The position numbers and the translations under genes were made by a program. 64,000 bases of DNA from Pyrenochaeta sp. MPI-SDFR-AT-0127 (Eukaryota > Ascomycota > Dothideomycetes > Pleosporales > Cucurbitariaceae). Shown piece after piece: positions 32,078 through 44,980 of this stretch. Where the stretch lies: the NCBI GenBank assembly GCA_020747015.1, contig JAGTJM010000039.1:239755-303754 (forward strand), in the 5' to 3' direction. The notes below the pieces were generated by a model. It was not told where the DNA came from, ran no database searches, and was given only the letters and a program-made list of their open reading frames with translations. How positions within the stretch are numbered: the stretch's first letter is position 1; every line of letters begins with the position of its first letter.

Positions 32078-34008
32078 ATGGCGAAGTTTGATTTTCCGAC
32101 GGTATGGAGGGATATCAAGGCATATCGTAGGGCCTATATTCTCACCGCTGTCGCTTCTTTTGGAGGGTATGTATTCACGACGCAAAGTGCCCATTGTGTT
32201 AGATCTAGACAGATGCAAATACGCTGAAGTGATTTTTATTATATCGCTCAAAAACTATTTATCGAACTTGCACTGACTGCATTCAGCATGTTGTTTGGTT
32301 GGGATACTGGCCTGATTGGAGGTATGTACTATCACCTTGAAATTGTTGAGAAGCAGAACGGCTGACAGCTATCTAGGTGTCTTGACAATGGACTCCTTCC
32401 AGCACTCCTTCGATCTGAACCCAAAAAGCCCCGAATTCGCCAATCTGCAGGGAAACATTGTCTCCGTCCTCCAAGCTGGATGCTTCTTCGGCGCGCTTGC
32501 TTCCTTCTATGTCAGTGATACATATGGCCGCAAATGGGCCCTCATCATTGCGGATGCCATCTTCATCATCGGATCGCTTGTGCAGACTCTTTGCGCCATT
32601 GGTACGACCAGCCTGACTCAGCTTTATATTGGCCGCGTTATTGGAGGATTCGGCGTCGGATTGATCTCTGCCGTGGTTCCGACGTATATTGGTGAAAACG
32701 CGCCAAAGGAGATTCGAGGAAGATGTATCGGTTGTATGGTGAGTTGTGAAATTCTTGGGACATTGAAGCAAAGCTAACGAGAGCAGCAACTCTTCAACGT
32801 CACAGGTATCTGTTTGTCATTCTTCGTCAATTACGGCATCAATCTTGATATCACAGACCCTACCAACTCAGCAAAATGGCGTGTGCCGTTCGCTCTCCAG
32901 ATGCTCCCAGGTGTACTACTGTTTGTAGGCATCATCTTCCAGAACGAAAGCCCGCGATGGCTTGTTGAGAAAAACCGTCTCCAGGAGGCTGCAAAGGCAC
33001 TTGCTCAGGTTCGCGGCAAGCCGATCGAGGACCCTGAAGTCATTCAGGAGCTTGACGAGATCATCGCTGACTTCAACGGCCACGAGAAGCTTCCGCTAAT
33101 GGCTCAACTCAAGGCGGCCTGCTCCGGCAAGCGCATGATCTATCGCTCTTCCTTTGTCGTTATCCTTATGTTCTGGCAGCAGTGGACAGGAACGAATTCG
33201 ATCAACTACTATGCCCCCCAGATCTTCAAGCAGATCGGCCTCACAGGAGGATCCTCTGGATTGTTCGCGACTGGAGTTTATGGAATTGTTAAGATTGTGG
33301 TAACTGCTATTGGCCTTATGGCGTTTACGGAACAGCTCGGTCGCAAGGTATGTGGCAGAACAACCCCTGGTCTTAGATATAGGCTGACACTATACAGTGG
33401 TCTCTCATTATCGGCTCTATTGGACAAGCGTTCGCAATGTATTACATCGGCGTAAATATGGCAGTCCATCCTCCTACCGGGGAGCTTGATGGCAACTCGA
33501 TATTTGCCATTATATGCGTGTACCTCTTTGTCGTGTTCTACTCTTTTGGTAAGAACCCTCCATCCACGCCATAGAACAACACTAACAATTGCCAGGCTGG
33601 GGACCTACTCCCTTCATCTTGAGCTCGGAGTGCAGTCCCAACCATGTGCGGTCTCTTCTCATGGCGGCGGCTCTGATGACGCAGTGGCTTTTCAACTTTG
33701 TCATTGCGAAGATTACTCCTCTGATGCTCGCAGACATCACATATGGCACATTCCTCCTCTTTGGCACTATGTGCATTGCGATGGGCATCTGGACGGTCTT
33801 CTGCGTGCCTGAGACCAAGGGCGTGCAGCTCGAGTCGATCGGTCAGCTCTTTGAGGGCAACATCATCAAGGGCTGCATCCAGGACACAATCCCTAGCAAA
33901 TCACGCGCGAAGAAGCTGAGGAACCACCACCTGACAGACGACGTGGACTCTGTAGATGGCGATAGGGGCAAGAAGCGCGGGCGCGTGGAGCAGATCGAAG
34001 ACGTGTAA
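32078..34008 (+). CDS. MFS sugar porter
   Basis: Plasma-membrane sugar transporter of the MFS sugar porter family with 12 predicted helices. Six exons: introns 32167-32286, 32322-32376, 32739-32786, 33348-33397 and 33549-33595, spliced to 536 residues. Family signatures are MLFGWDTGLIGG at helix 1, DTYGRKWALI after helix 2, GRVIGGFGVGLISAVVPTY, PKEIRGR, NESPRWLVEKNR before the central loop, QQWTGTNSINYYAPQIF in helix 7, and the terminal VPETKGVQLE. Exon 2 is only 35 nt (32287-32321). The tail is long and basic. The sugar (hexose, pentose or quinate) cannot be assigned. Confidence 0.94.
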
Positions 34009-35290
34009 ATGCAGCTGATGCGCAAGCGGCATTAAACAGAGATGGCGTGCGCCCCATAAAAGTGCCGAGGGGTGTTTGATGGCGAAGAGACGCTTGAGAT
34101 AGGTTGATAGCTAATGAATACCAATGTTCGACCACAACACGTGACCAATGCCTCGTTTATCGCTACAACCCCAACAGCGATCACTGCTCTTCCTCGAAGA
34201 CGATGCAGCACGATCAGTACGACGTGTTCTTTTCATGAAGATCGTGTGCGAATTCGTTTACGGATTCGGGCCGCAGGGCATTTTCGCACCGGACGAGTCA
34301 CGAGGTGAGGCATTCCTGGACGGCGAGTTGGGCTTGTCACAGGGCTATCCCACCTAAAAGAGGCAGATTTGGGCAGCGGAGGAGGCGGTATCAGCTAGAG
34401 AGCGGGGCGACGTTGACTTTTGACAACCGGTGTGTATGCAGCTAACCACAATGCCGTCGGGCTACGGTATGGGATAATATTACCGACAGAGTGAAGCGTA
34501 CGGTAGTGCCATGCGTGGTAGCGATCCGGCGTTGGACCCTTTTGTGCGACGAGGGCAGGCGCGCAGGTGCGTTGCTGCAGTTGTAGTGGGTGGCGCCTTC
34601 CGTGCAGCAGTTAGTACCATAGGAGCAGCAAGAACCGTCGGGTCGGTCAAGCACAGTCCAACCGGCTGTCCATGTCATAGTGCTGATCTTGACTCTCTAC
34701 ACGTAACCCTCGACGCCCGCCGGGGCTCTGCGCGCACACACAAGTCGCCAGAAACCTCACAACACCTTCTTCCGTCCACTGCGCCTCGTTTCCCCCTTAT
34801 TCTTCCTAGCCGCTGGCCGAGCGAAGCGCAGCCATCTGCAGATTTTGCCCATCAGCCTCTCTACGGCCTTTCCTAGTGGCACATCTCCATTCGCCCTGCC
34901 CCACGTCATCGTCCCTTCGCGATCTTCCCCTCCAGTGCCGTGGCATCGCTCTCCTGGGCACTCCCTGTGGGCGACTGCAAATATCACGTTGACTTCCACG
35001 GCCCTCAAGCCCTGTCCCCTGTCGCCTAACGGCGTCACCACTCGTTCTAGAAAACTTGGGCCGCTGTTGCGAATCCTGCTACCATCGGGCAGCCGGTTCC
35101 TGCTCCTCGACCCTGGCATCGTCTAGGCTAACTTGCTTGGACACGGTCCCCACCGGCAGCGCCCATATACCGACACCATGTACGTCCATTTGCGGCACTG
35201 TTCTTCGTCTGACCTCCTTTCTGCTGCTTTGTTTTCGTTTGTGCCACTTGCTCCTTCCCGCCTCATTCGAGTCTTCACCGGCTGACCGTC
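34009..35290. other. long 5' region of the DUF8035-like gene
   Basis: About 1.3 kb, C/T-rich towards 35290, with several short upstream open frames (for example 34845-35126 and 35056-35592) consistent with a long leader. No independent gene is supported. Confidence 0.5.
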
Positions 35291-38073
35291 ATGTTGGGCA
35301 GCGTCCTCACCTTTCCCTCTCAGCCGCCTGGGCTGCGGAGAAACACTTATACCGGCGGCGGAAATCCCCCTCTGCCTCCTCGACGTCACTCCCTGACCAC
35401 TACACCCGCTGCACAGACCGCTCCCCTCCAGCTCAAGTCAATCACCCTCTCTGGCGGCATGGAGTCGAGATACAATCGCCCTTCCTCGCCACGCGGCCGG
35501 TACAACAACCCTGGGAGAGCCTCTACTGGCACTTTTGGGGACCCGTACTACGATTCTTCCTACTATGTCCGGCCCAGCTCACCACGGTCTAGTGTCGATC
35601 GCATCGGTGGAAGCAAGCAGACATACTATACGCCAAACAACTCGTCCAGCTCGCGCACAAACAGCCTCAAGTACGACTCGTACACGGGACGCCCACGACG
35701 AAACACCAACGACCACACTTCGAGGCCGAATGTCAGTTCTCTGACCTCTTTGCCAATCCGCACCCCATACTCGCCTCACAGCCACCTTGACCGTCCAGCA
35801 AGCCCTCTATCGCAGTCATGGGACAAGAGGGCCGATACCTACATTACCCCAGGACCTTCGCGGCGAGAGCATAAGAAGGTCTACAGTGTCGACGACAGCA
35901 GCCACAAGACACAACTAGTTGCTGAGAGAGAGTTGATTGAGCCGTCACGCCATCGAGACAGTGTCGATCGAGGGTATAATCTCACCAGCGGTGGTCGCAG
36001 TTACCACAATAGCAGCAAGCCCCCGCCCCGGCTCACCGATCTGAATGACGATGGGTACTCATACACTGACCCCGCCAGTATGTACCGCGATACAGAGCCG
36101 GCCTGGCGACGACCGCGAGCTGGTAGCATGGACCGGTCTCGCCCCACCAGCATGATTCTCGACCGTTCCACACGCCCTTCTGCTCGGGAACCTGGTCCGC
36201 CACCGTCAACTCGCGGTTTTGATAAGATCAACAATGCCATTCCGAGGCCTCATGGAAGGGCCCCATCGATCGAACGGGCAAGAGAGATTCCAAAGTATGA
36301 CCCCTATCCAGACACAGCACCTACTCGATCCTCGTCGACTCGTCAGCACGCCCCAGCAATTCATCAAGAGCCTCGAGAACACCGTCGAGACACATACCAT
36401 GACGACTACGACCGACGTGATCGGGAGGTCGAGAACAAACGTCACAGCACTGGTGGCCGCTTTGAGGACCGCGAGGTTGCGTCTCGTGGTTTTGGCATTG
36501 CTCCTGCAGCGAATCCCAATGTCACTCACGACCACCACGCCTTAGACCGTCAGCCTATCTTGTATCCTCAAGAGGCTGTTCGAGCAAGGCCACAGGAACC
36601 TACTAGCCAATATTACACTACCGACCGTGCCATTGCCCAAATGCCGGAGCCTCGTGTGTCCCGTGAGCGCGATGTAGCTCCACCGCAAGATAACTATGAA
36701 AAGCGACCCAGGGAGCGGGAAAGTAGCCGACAGGAGCCTAAAGGCTTTGTTCCTGCTGCTGCAGGTGCTGCAGCAGGCGTGGCAGCTACATTGGGTGCCG
36801 CTGGTTACATGAAATCTCGTGACAAAGAACGAGAGCGTGAATCTGAGCGAGACTCCTCTGCAGAGCGAGAGCGAGAGCGGCGGAGGGAACACGACGAACG
36901 CGACAGACGTGATCGGGCTCTCGACGAGCGACGTGATGACAGGCGTGATAGGCGGCCAGACGAGCGGAGAGAGCCCCTACCTCCTCCACCTCCGCCTTCT
37001 TCTGCTACTGTTGGGTCCGCACCTGTGTATGCTCCATCGCGAGAGGACGACCGCAAACCACGTGAGCGTCGCCACCAAGATGACGAACGGGAACGGTCGT
37101 CTCGAAAGCCTCCATCTTCTGAGGGAAGTGGTGATGAGCGACCCCGTCACTACGTTGAACGAGACTCTGAGCGCAGAAAAGAGTCAGCGCCGAAAGAGAC
37201 TGCACTTGATCCAGATGAAGAGTATCGCCGTCGTGTCCAACAAGAGGCAGAACGAAGCAGCCGTGTTACTCGCGATCGAGACTACAGTGATTCAGATCGT
37301 GAGCAGGATCGCAGGCGACGCAAAGACGAGCGAGATAGGTCTCGGGGCCCTGAAGATCGCTCACGTGGGCCACCTCCAAATACCAAAGAGCCTGCAAGCT
37401 CCCGCTACGATGAACGTTCTTCAAGCATATACGATGCGAATCTTGTACAGGAACCTGACTCATTGGAGGGCGCATTGGTCCCAACCAGCAAGAGTGTTCA
37501 GATTGTAACACCGCCAAAAGAAGCTCCCCCTGCAGTCAAGGGCATTCTTCGCAAACCCACTCAGAAATTCCCTGAGGACCCCGAACCAATACGTGAAGGG
37601 GTGGCACCTCACAAAGACGCTCTGAAGGGCAAAGACATTCCGGTTGGAGCTCGATGGACCCGGATTGATCGCCGCCTCGTCAACCCTGAAGCGCTTGAAC
37701 AGGCTAAAGAGCGATTTGAAGAGCGTATGGATTGTGTCATTGTTCTACGTGTCTTGACCAAGCAAGAGATCCAAAAGCTGGCTGATCGGACCAAGAAGAT
37801 TCGCGAAGCAAGAGGTATGTCTGCCTAGACTTCTCACTCATAAGCGATATTAACGTGTATATAGAAGATGATGAGCGTCATGATAGAGATGACCGTGACA
37901 GAAGAAGCCACCGTAGCTCTAGAGACGACAGAGAGGACGAAGATCGTGATCGAGATCGGGAACGGCGCCGTCGCTACGATGATGAGAGCGACTATGATGA
38001 CCTGGATCGAGAATACCAGCGCGAGCGTGACCGTGATCGAGACAGGTCTAAGGTGCTCGAGCCAGTAAGGTGA
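35291..38073 (+). CDS. large disordered protein with DUF8035-like domain
   Basis: Function unknown. The protein is 910 residues after removal of intron 37815-37864. Most of it is Arg/Asp/Glu/Pro/Ser-rich and predicted disordered (repeated REREREREsE-type tracts, proline runs PPPPPPSS). A short Ala/Gly hydrophobic stretch (GFVPAAAGAAAGVAATLGAAGYM, about residue 480-500) stands out. The only folded-looking part is near the C-terminus: a VKGILRKPTQKFPEDP block, then DIPVGARWTRIDRRLVNPEA and FEERMDCVIVLRVLTKQEIQ. I associate this with fungal DUF8035 proteins. The start could also be 35459 (MESRYNRPSSPRG), which lies in good context and removes a poorly conserved-looking leader. A possible third exon is discussed under findings. 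Confidence 0.85.
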
Positions 38074-39170
38074 TTGTATGAATGAGCGCTGCGTATTGTT
38101 TCCACGTGGTGCTGTTCGTTGAAAGAGCAGAGCTGCTCACTTCACTTGATCAAGCATGAGGAGGAGGAACTCATAGAGCACGGCAACGCCGAGCACAAGA
38201 AGCACGACGAAGTCAAAGAGTCGACACGGCAGATTTCGCCACATCTGGAGCAGCAGGAAATGTTTGGAGAACCCCGGAAGAAGAATCCAAAGGAGCATGA
38301 CACTACATATCGAAACAGTGATAGCCACCACTATGACTCTCAGATCGATAGGGAAAGTGAAGTAGCGACTTGCCACTATCATCCGAAGCACCAAAATCGA
38401 CGTGGTTCTGCATCGGATCACACAACACCACAACAAAATATTCGGCCACGTACAAAACAAATGCTGTGTCTAGGAGGACAAGTCGCACTAGCAAGGTTCT
38501 TGGTTAGCTCTAAACGGTTTTGTGTGTATACTAGATAGTGCGTGGCGCGTGGAGCAAGAGTATTTTCACCACAGGACACAAAACGGGGCAACAGCGTACA
38601 TACATAAGGGCATAGAGGGTTGAATCAAATACGTTATCAGGCCTGGCGCCAAAACACTCATGATTTCCCCAAAACCATGTGTACAATGTTGGTCTATCAA
38701 ATGTGTTCAAAATAGAATATTGTAGATCCTGCTCGCACAGATCAACCTATAATCACAATCAATGGATTGGCTGAGATGTTTAGTGGCATGTCAAAAAAAA
38801 GCTTGTACAGAGGGTTGTCGATCCTTGAATGACGATGCCCTGGCGATCACTTGCTCACCCATTAGGGATCCCCACATGGAAGCGTACTTCAATTAACGAT
38901 GGGGAACGTACACGACCTAATTGGGGTCATGGCATTTTGTGGACCCTTTAAGAGGTGAAAAGATGGTTTTGAAACTAGCACTCAACAGATGTGATGTCAC
39001 GGTGAGGAAAGCATTCTGAAAGTTTGCAATTGCATGTGAAAGTGCAGAGTAATTTGATACATAGGAAACAAAAACGTTCTTCCTGCTAACGACTAAACAT
39101 CTTCGATTGTTCATTTGGTACCCAAGCGTGACCTTTTCTGTCTCCAATCCCATTCTATGATTCGAAACTA
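38074..39170. other. intergenic / possible extra exon
   Basis: It contains an open frame on the + strand (38119-38538) rich in Glu, Lys and His that could be a third exon of the preceding gene. The opposite-strand frame (38137-38460) is hydrophobic and is most likely the mirror of that composition. From 38540 on nothing is recognised. Confidence 0.45.
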
Positions 39171-40087
39171 ATGTCAGAGGCGAAAAGGTATGGTGAGCAA
39201 CTCACTGACGGAGAAGCCGTTGTAGTGCGTTCGATCCGTGATGCACCTATCACTGAGGAACGGAAGCCCTTCATCAATCACAGGGGGTTCAAACTGAAGC
39301 ACGCAGGTATGCCTTAGATGATTTTCAAACTCTCGCTCTCTCTTTCTCTTTCTGTCTCTGTTTCTCTTTCTCTTTCTTCGTCTCTCTCTTCCCAAATTAA
39401 TTTGCTAAACAAAGCAAAGGCACTGCGCGAGCGAATCTAGCCACTTCAGCGCAACAGCCCCAAGGCACAACGCATAATGATTGGAGCGAGAAGCACTCTC
39501 ACCAAACCGTTCTACAACAACATTGCGACTTCTTCGATCGCGACCACGACAGCATTCTCTGGCCCCAAGACACTTTCATCGGGTTTCATCGCCTCGGCTT
39601 CGGCATCATTCTATCCTTGATTGCAGTCCTTGTCATCCACGCCAACTTCTCCTATCCCACATGTCCAGGCTGGCTCCCAGATCCGTTTTTTCGCGTCTTC
39701 CTGGCAAACGTGCATAAGGACAAGCACGGCAGTGATACAGACACATACGACACCGAAGGGCGCTTTGTGCGGCAGAAATCCGAAGATGTATTTGCAAAGT
39801 ATGCAGAAGGCAGGGACTATTTGACTGTCTGGGATGTTGCAAACATGCTCAAGGGGAAGCGGTGTATTGCGGATCTGGTGGGGTGGGGCGGTGCATTTTT
39901 TGAATGTAAGTTTCAATTTCTTTTGGTGCTGATGGCGTTGAATACTGAATCAATATCGGGAACAGGGACAGCTACGTATCTTTTGCTCTGGCCGGCAGAT
40001 GGGAGGATGTTGAAAGAAGAGATTAGGGGAATTTATGATGGCAGTTTATTTCACAGGCTTGCGGCAAGACGAGAGAAAGGAGAGTGA
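39171..40087 (+). CDS. caleosin-family peroxygenase
   Basis: Lipid-droplet or ER-associated, calcium-binding haem peroxygenase acting on fatty-acid hydroperoxides. In fungi it is linked to lipid bodies and sporulation (family knowledge). Three exons: intron 39307-39419 (with a CT-rich tract) joins MSEAKRYGEQ...KLKHAG to TARANLATSAQQ, and intron 39906-39965 joins GGAFFE to WTATYLLLWPADG. The product is 247 residues. The single EF-hand is D85-R-D87-H-D89...D96 (FFDRDHDSILWPQD). A hydrophobic segment follows at about 105-120 with a short Pro motif (SYPTCPGWLP). His80 and His148 are 68 residues apart, the same spacing as the two haem-ligand histidines I recall from plant caleosins. An ORF-only reading would miss the first exon. 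Confidence 0.94.
39330..39393. repeat. CT-rich microsatellite in caleosin intron 1
   Basis: Imperfect CTCTCT/TTTCTC tract of about 60 bp inside intron 1, doubling as a polypyrimidine stretch before the acceptor at 39419. The minus strand reads as an artificial Arg/Lys-rich frame. Confidence 0.75.
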
Positions 40088-41539
40088 GCTTTATCTTTAA
40101 TAGGGATTTGTTAGTTGTTATTAGCACTGTTGAATGAATGGCTTGAAGATGCATACACATGATTATGCTGGTCGCGTTAATACTTTTCCAACTTTTGTAC
40201 TACCATTCTAGTGGGCAGAATGGAACAAGTAGATGCAGGGGTGCCAGGTAACCATATCGCCTAGAATGCCCCAAGGAAGAAAGGAAGGAAGGAAGGAAAA
40301 ACGGAAGTTAACCGACTTCACATTTTAAATACGAGGACGCGGAGACGCACAGGAGATATGGGTATCTGCATGCGAGCGACCGATTAGGGAATCTGATATG
40401 CCGCTTCGTAGAGAGGCACTTTGTCATCAGGCAATTCCTTTCTCAAGCATACTAGAGAGTAACAGAGCTTCGATTCGATTCGGGGTTACTTGCTAGCTTG
40501 AAACCGGCAACCTGGCGGCGCGGCAACATGCCCGTGAGTCTTAGGGTCGGAGCTGATAAGGTTTTTAAGATGAGTGAAATTGTGCGCGGAGACTGGCTGA
40601 GTCCAAGGATATGGTGTGCACGGTAGTCCCCTTTTGGGTTCGATGAAAGACGTATCTAGCAGGAAGTGTCTTTCGGCTGAGATTACAGGAGATCATAGAG
40701 TCTTTTGCGTTCACTGATAAATTCCTTTCGTGTTTGCAGTGAACAACGGATCAATTTTTTATCTCTGGAGAACAGAGCAGGGTAATTGCAGGCTGTGAAT
40801 TGCCTGCGGCATTCGCGATAATGCAGACACTTACTCGAACACGAAAGGTCACAGTCGGTGTCTCCCCCTGTTTACTGTTCTTATGTATACGCATTTGGCA
40901 AGCTTCGCAGATTCGTAGCCCAGAGGTATAGAAAAGGGACAAAGTGGGCCACGATCCGAGAAAACTTGCTCCTGCAGATCATGTGTTCTCCATAAAAAGT
41001 CTCGTGGCTAGCTATCCGCTAGAAGTTTATGTGGTGCAGGGGCCCACAGGGATGGCACAGACGGGGCAACGGGTTCTTCGGGGAAAGGTTCCCAGTCAAT
41101 GAGAGCGCACAATCAGCTCCCTTATTCTGAATCTTACATCATCGTGAATCGTCAACCTTCGCAATACCTGCTGCACTCGCTCATTCTCAGCCCCAGGCAA
41201 TGCTTCTACATCATTGCGAAGGTGCTATACCTTGTCGTGCACTCACTTGTTGCCCAGTCATCACCTTCATATATTCCAGCCATTGTGAAAAGTAAAAGTT
41301 AACGGCATCTCCGCATCTACTCCGGGTAATCTCAAACTTCTGCCTCCAGCTCTCAGGTCACCTGCAACATCTTCAAATCCGACCAAGATGGCAAGTCTGC
41401 GACTTGGGCATGTCCAGACCGGACTCGAGAACAAAATAGCAATCCCTAGACAGAAGAGGCCAAACTCTGAAATATCGACATTTGTCAAAGCTCCGCGAGA
41501 GCGTAGTACGAATGTGAGCAAGGCAGTAAGTTCTTCACT
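40088..41539. other. 1.45-kb intergenic region
   Basis: No supported gene. It contains a short GGAA tetranucleotide tract at about 40274-40300. Open frames under 70 codons only. A small upstream frame (41388-41702) overlaps the start of the next gene in another frame. Confidence 0.5.
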
Positions 41540-44283
41540 ATGGCTACACCATCAGGCTCGCTTAACAATACACAGTGTACACAATGCCGGAAGCGAAGTT
41601 GGCACATCTCTATCCACTCCACGCGATTCAGGTCATGCAACTGCTTCTCGTGCGGAATGCAAGTGCTCACTGACCGTGATCAGAAGTAAAGTGCTCCGGT
41701 AGCAAGCCAAGCTGCGTCAACTGCGAGAAGCAGGGCTTACGATGTTATTACGATCCAGCGCGCAGAGACCGCTTGACGAGGTAGGTCGGTCCAAAAAATG
41801 ACATTCTGCACTTTCTAACATCCAGCAGCGCTTTAAATAAGAATCAAATCTTGACAGAGCTACTAATAGACAGCAGCGTACACCTCGGCGAATCAATGAG
41901 GAAGAAAATTGATGATACACTCAAGAATCTCGGGGACGATGTCATTGCCCCACTTCTCACCAAATCACTCGGAAAAAGGACAAAGCAAGGTTCGTCTTCT
42001 GACGAAGAAGACGAAAAGAGTTTGAATTCCGAAGACGCTCAAATACCAACATTAGCCGACGCCGATGAAAGATCAGAGCTTTTAGAGGACTCAGGTCACT
42101 ATCGACCAACAAGTGGTTTAGGCTACCTTGGCTCAAACTCTCCGGTCCAGTGGTTACAATCTCTTCAAAATCGAATAAAACCACCTGGAGTTGAGACCTC
42201 CGGATCTTCTTATAGATCGTCCGCAGCCAGTGTGGAGACTTCTGACAAGCGTTCAAATGTTCATCATGCAGGCCAAAGAACGTCTGTCAGGAGCGGACAT
42301 TTTGAGGAATTCAACTTCTACCTCGACAATACCAGTATTGATATTGAAATTGATGACCTCGATGTTCTTCCTCCTGCAGAAACGGCCATGAAGTTGCTCG
42401 AAATGTATCAACAAGCAGTACACAACCCTTTTCGAATTTTAAGTGATACATTCGAGGGTCAGGTACGAAAATACTACGACGCAATAATGCAGACTGGCGG
42501 TACTCTTGACGTCGATTCCAAATGGAAAGCTATACTAAATCTAGTCTTTGCTATCGGTGCACGCTATTCATACCTCGCGCACAACGAATGGCACGCAGAC
42601 TCACGTGACCATCTTGTCTACATGTGGCGGGCGGTACATTTATTGGAGCTGAAGAGTATCTCAGTGCTTGTCTCTGCCCCTGACTTACTACTCATACAAG
42701 TGTGTCAATTCTGAAATAAAAAATAAGACCTTTTGACTGACTTTCATAGGCCACTGGGCTGCTAGCCTTCTACTATCTAACAATAGGCCATGTAAGCAGG
42801 TATGTAAAGCGAGCATCGTTTCTTGAAAGACCTATCACTTCCTCCTATTCAACAGTACACACAAGCTAACGCCATTCACAAAGAGCCTGGTATATGATCG
42901 GCATTGCCATTCGTCACGCACAAGCAGCCGGCCTTCACCTTCGGTATGGAGATCCGACTATGTCGTCAACTAGGAAAGAAACTTTAGCTCGCACTTGGTG
43001 GGGACTTCATTCAGTTGAGTGCGTTCTGACGGCTATAACAGGGAGACCTCGTGTTGTAGCTAGAAAGGACTGTACAGTTGCCCTACCAGGCACATCAGCT
43101 ATTGAGCGCTCGAGAACGACTATATCCAACCTAGAGAGACAAATCCCGCATCGGAACCATGCAGTAAACATTTCTTCATCAACACATCACAAGATATTGG
43201 AACCCCATGAGCACTTGGAGGTACATATGCCTGTCTTAGCTTTATCGGATGCCTACGTCGAAATAGATCTTATCATGCACAAAGTTTTATCAAACTTGTA
43301 CTCTGCACCAACCGCTATGCAGCCGTGGACCCAAATGCAAAAAAGGATTATGTATTTGACAGCGGAACTGGAAGAGTGGGCGATGCGAGCATTCCCACAT
43401 GGAATTCTTGGTACGACATCGATCTTGAAGGCCAGATTGAGACGGGAGCAATTGTTACTCTACTTCTACTATTACAGTGCTAAGATCTGTATCACTCGAC
43501 CCTGTCTATGTAGACTTGACCTGCGTGTCAAAGGACAAAGCGAAGAGTCTGCCAGCTTCAATCTCAGTAAAGCGGAGGCTTGCATCCAAGCGGCCTTAGA
43601 TCTCACGTCATTATTACCAGAAGCTCCTGACCCCCCGTGGCTCTACAAGAATGGTCCATGGTGGTCGTGTGTGCATATCAGTGAGTATCTACCCCCAAAG
43701 GTTGAGAATTGAACTAATTCTTGTGTATCAACTAGTCATGCAAGCTATGGCTGTACTGCTTCTTGAGCTATCACAAGAAGATACTCATTTGGAGTCAATA
43801 AGATCAAACGTAACTGCAAGCGTAGAAAAACTTACACGTTGGCTACAGTCCATGATGCAAAATGACGCTGTGAGCGCACGTGCATACAAAATTGCTTGCA
43901 AGGTACTTGACAAGCTTCAACCCCCGATCCAGGCCAGCGGATCTGGCCAACCGACCAGCGAACCGATGAGACAATGTTTGATTGAGAAGCATATCACTGT
44001 AGATCTACCATTTCAGCCGCACATCAACCCAGATCCAACGCCCCTAGAGACTACCGCGATCTCATACAATGACTATCATTATTCTCAACTCAACAATGGA
44101 AGTTTCGATCTTCAACTATGGACCGAGTACGTCAGTGGGCCCCAAGTCAGCAGCCAGTTTGGTCAGGCACAGATGCCATTATTCTATGGAAACCCATATA
44201 CGACTGATTTCGACCAAAATGTGCAGTGGGACTCAGCTAGCTTTGAGGCCTGGATGAATCAGGGTCAGCGATGGCACAATTGA
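41540..44283 (+). CDS. Zn2Cys6 transcription factor, fungal-specific domain
   Basis: Nuclear regulator. Six exons: introns 41598-41683, 41781-41828, 42700-42749, 42800-42883 and 43681-43735, giving 806 residues. The first splice rebuilds the zinc cluster, MATPSGSLNNTQCTQCRKRK then VKCSGSKPSC, with Cys13, 16, 23, 30, 33 and 40. A Ser/Asp/Glu-rich linker follows, then the fungal-specific regulatory domain (LLLIQATGLLAFYYLTIGHV, WYMIGIAIRHAQAAGLHLR, RTWWGLHSVECVLTAITGRP). Without splicing, the DNA-binding domain is invisible. Exon 4 is only 50 nt. The nearest pathway-type genes are GH134 and the 46-54 kb block, so it could control either; this is inference. Confidence 0.93.
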
Positions 44284-44980
44284 TATAAAATATTGCAGTC
44301 AAAGTTCTGCGTACGGTATGTCTTATACCGTCAAAGGGATGCTGCAACACAGGTGTTGGTTGCAAGGAACCGAGACAGGCTTTCTTTGGTGAAGAATCAA
44401 GTGGCGTGAAGAGTGTCGTTTTCGATTAGAACCGCTGAAATTCTGGGAACGGTGTTGGGATTTTTTTTAACGCATCACAAGTTCCCGAGTAATTGACTTG
44501 CCACATTAGCAAGCGCGTCAATTTCCAGGTCCGTTTCGGGGTTTATTACTAGCCACTCGGCCACATTCAAGCATTCTTTCAGCAACATTATTATCAGGTA
44601 TGTCATCACTATGAAATTCCTACGGTTGTACCAGTTTCCTACTTTTGTATAAGCCTTGCAGGATGTGAGGAATTAGCAAGCTGATATTAATGGCCAGCTT
44701 GGGGGTGTAAGACGGGAGCTGATTGCCCAAGTACCCGCATCTCATCCCTGCCTCTAATTTCCGGTTAAAATATTAAAGGTTTGCATAATAATTATATTGT
44801 GGGCTTCTTGTTACGACATTGAATAAGGGTTTAGCTTCTAGCTGTTGGTATTGCCCGAAGTCTTCCAGCCGCATGATATCTCAGCCACCATCCCGATGGA
44901 TTTCGATTCGTGCCCTCACACCGACCGCAGACTTGAAATCACGAAGAACGCTCAGTTTTTATCTTTTACCAATCCACCGT
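44284..44980. other. intergenic, convergent 3' ends
   Basis: About 700 bp between the stops of the zinc-cluster gene and the GH134-like gene. It is AT-rich around 44760-44810. No gene recognised. Confidence 0.5.

Noticed and set aside
34757..35119. overlapping frames on both strands before the DUF8035-like gene
   Set aside because: GC-rich leader region; no recognisable protein in either direction.
38137..38460. 107-codon hydrophobic minus frame resembling a small membrane protein
   Set aside because: It mirrors a Glu/Lys-rich plus frame (GAG/AAG reads as Leu/Phe in antisense); no family or splice evidence. Kept only as part of a finding on the plus strand.
39174..39395. Arg/Lys-rich minus frame
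   Set aside because: Artefact of the CT-rich microsatellite in caleosin intron 1.
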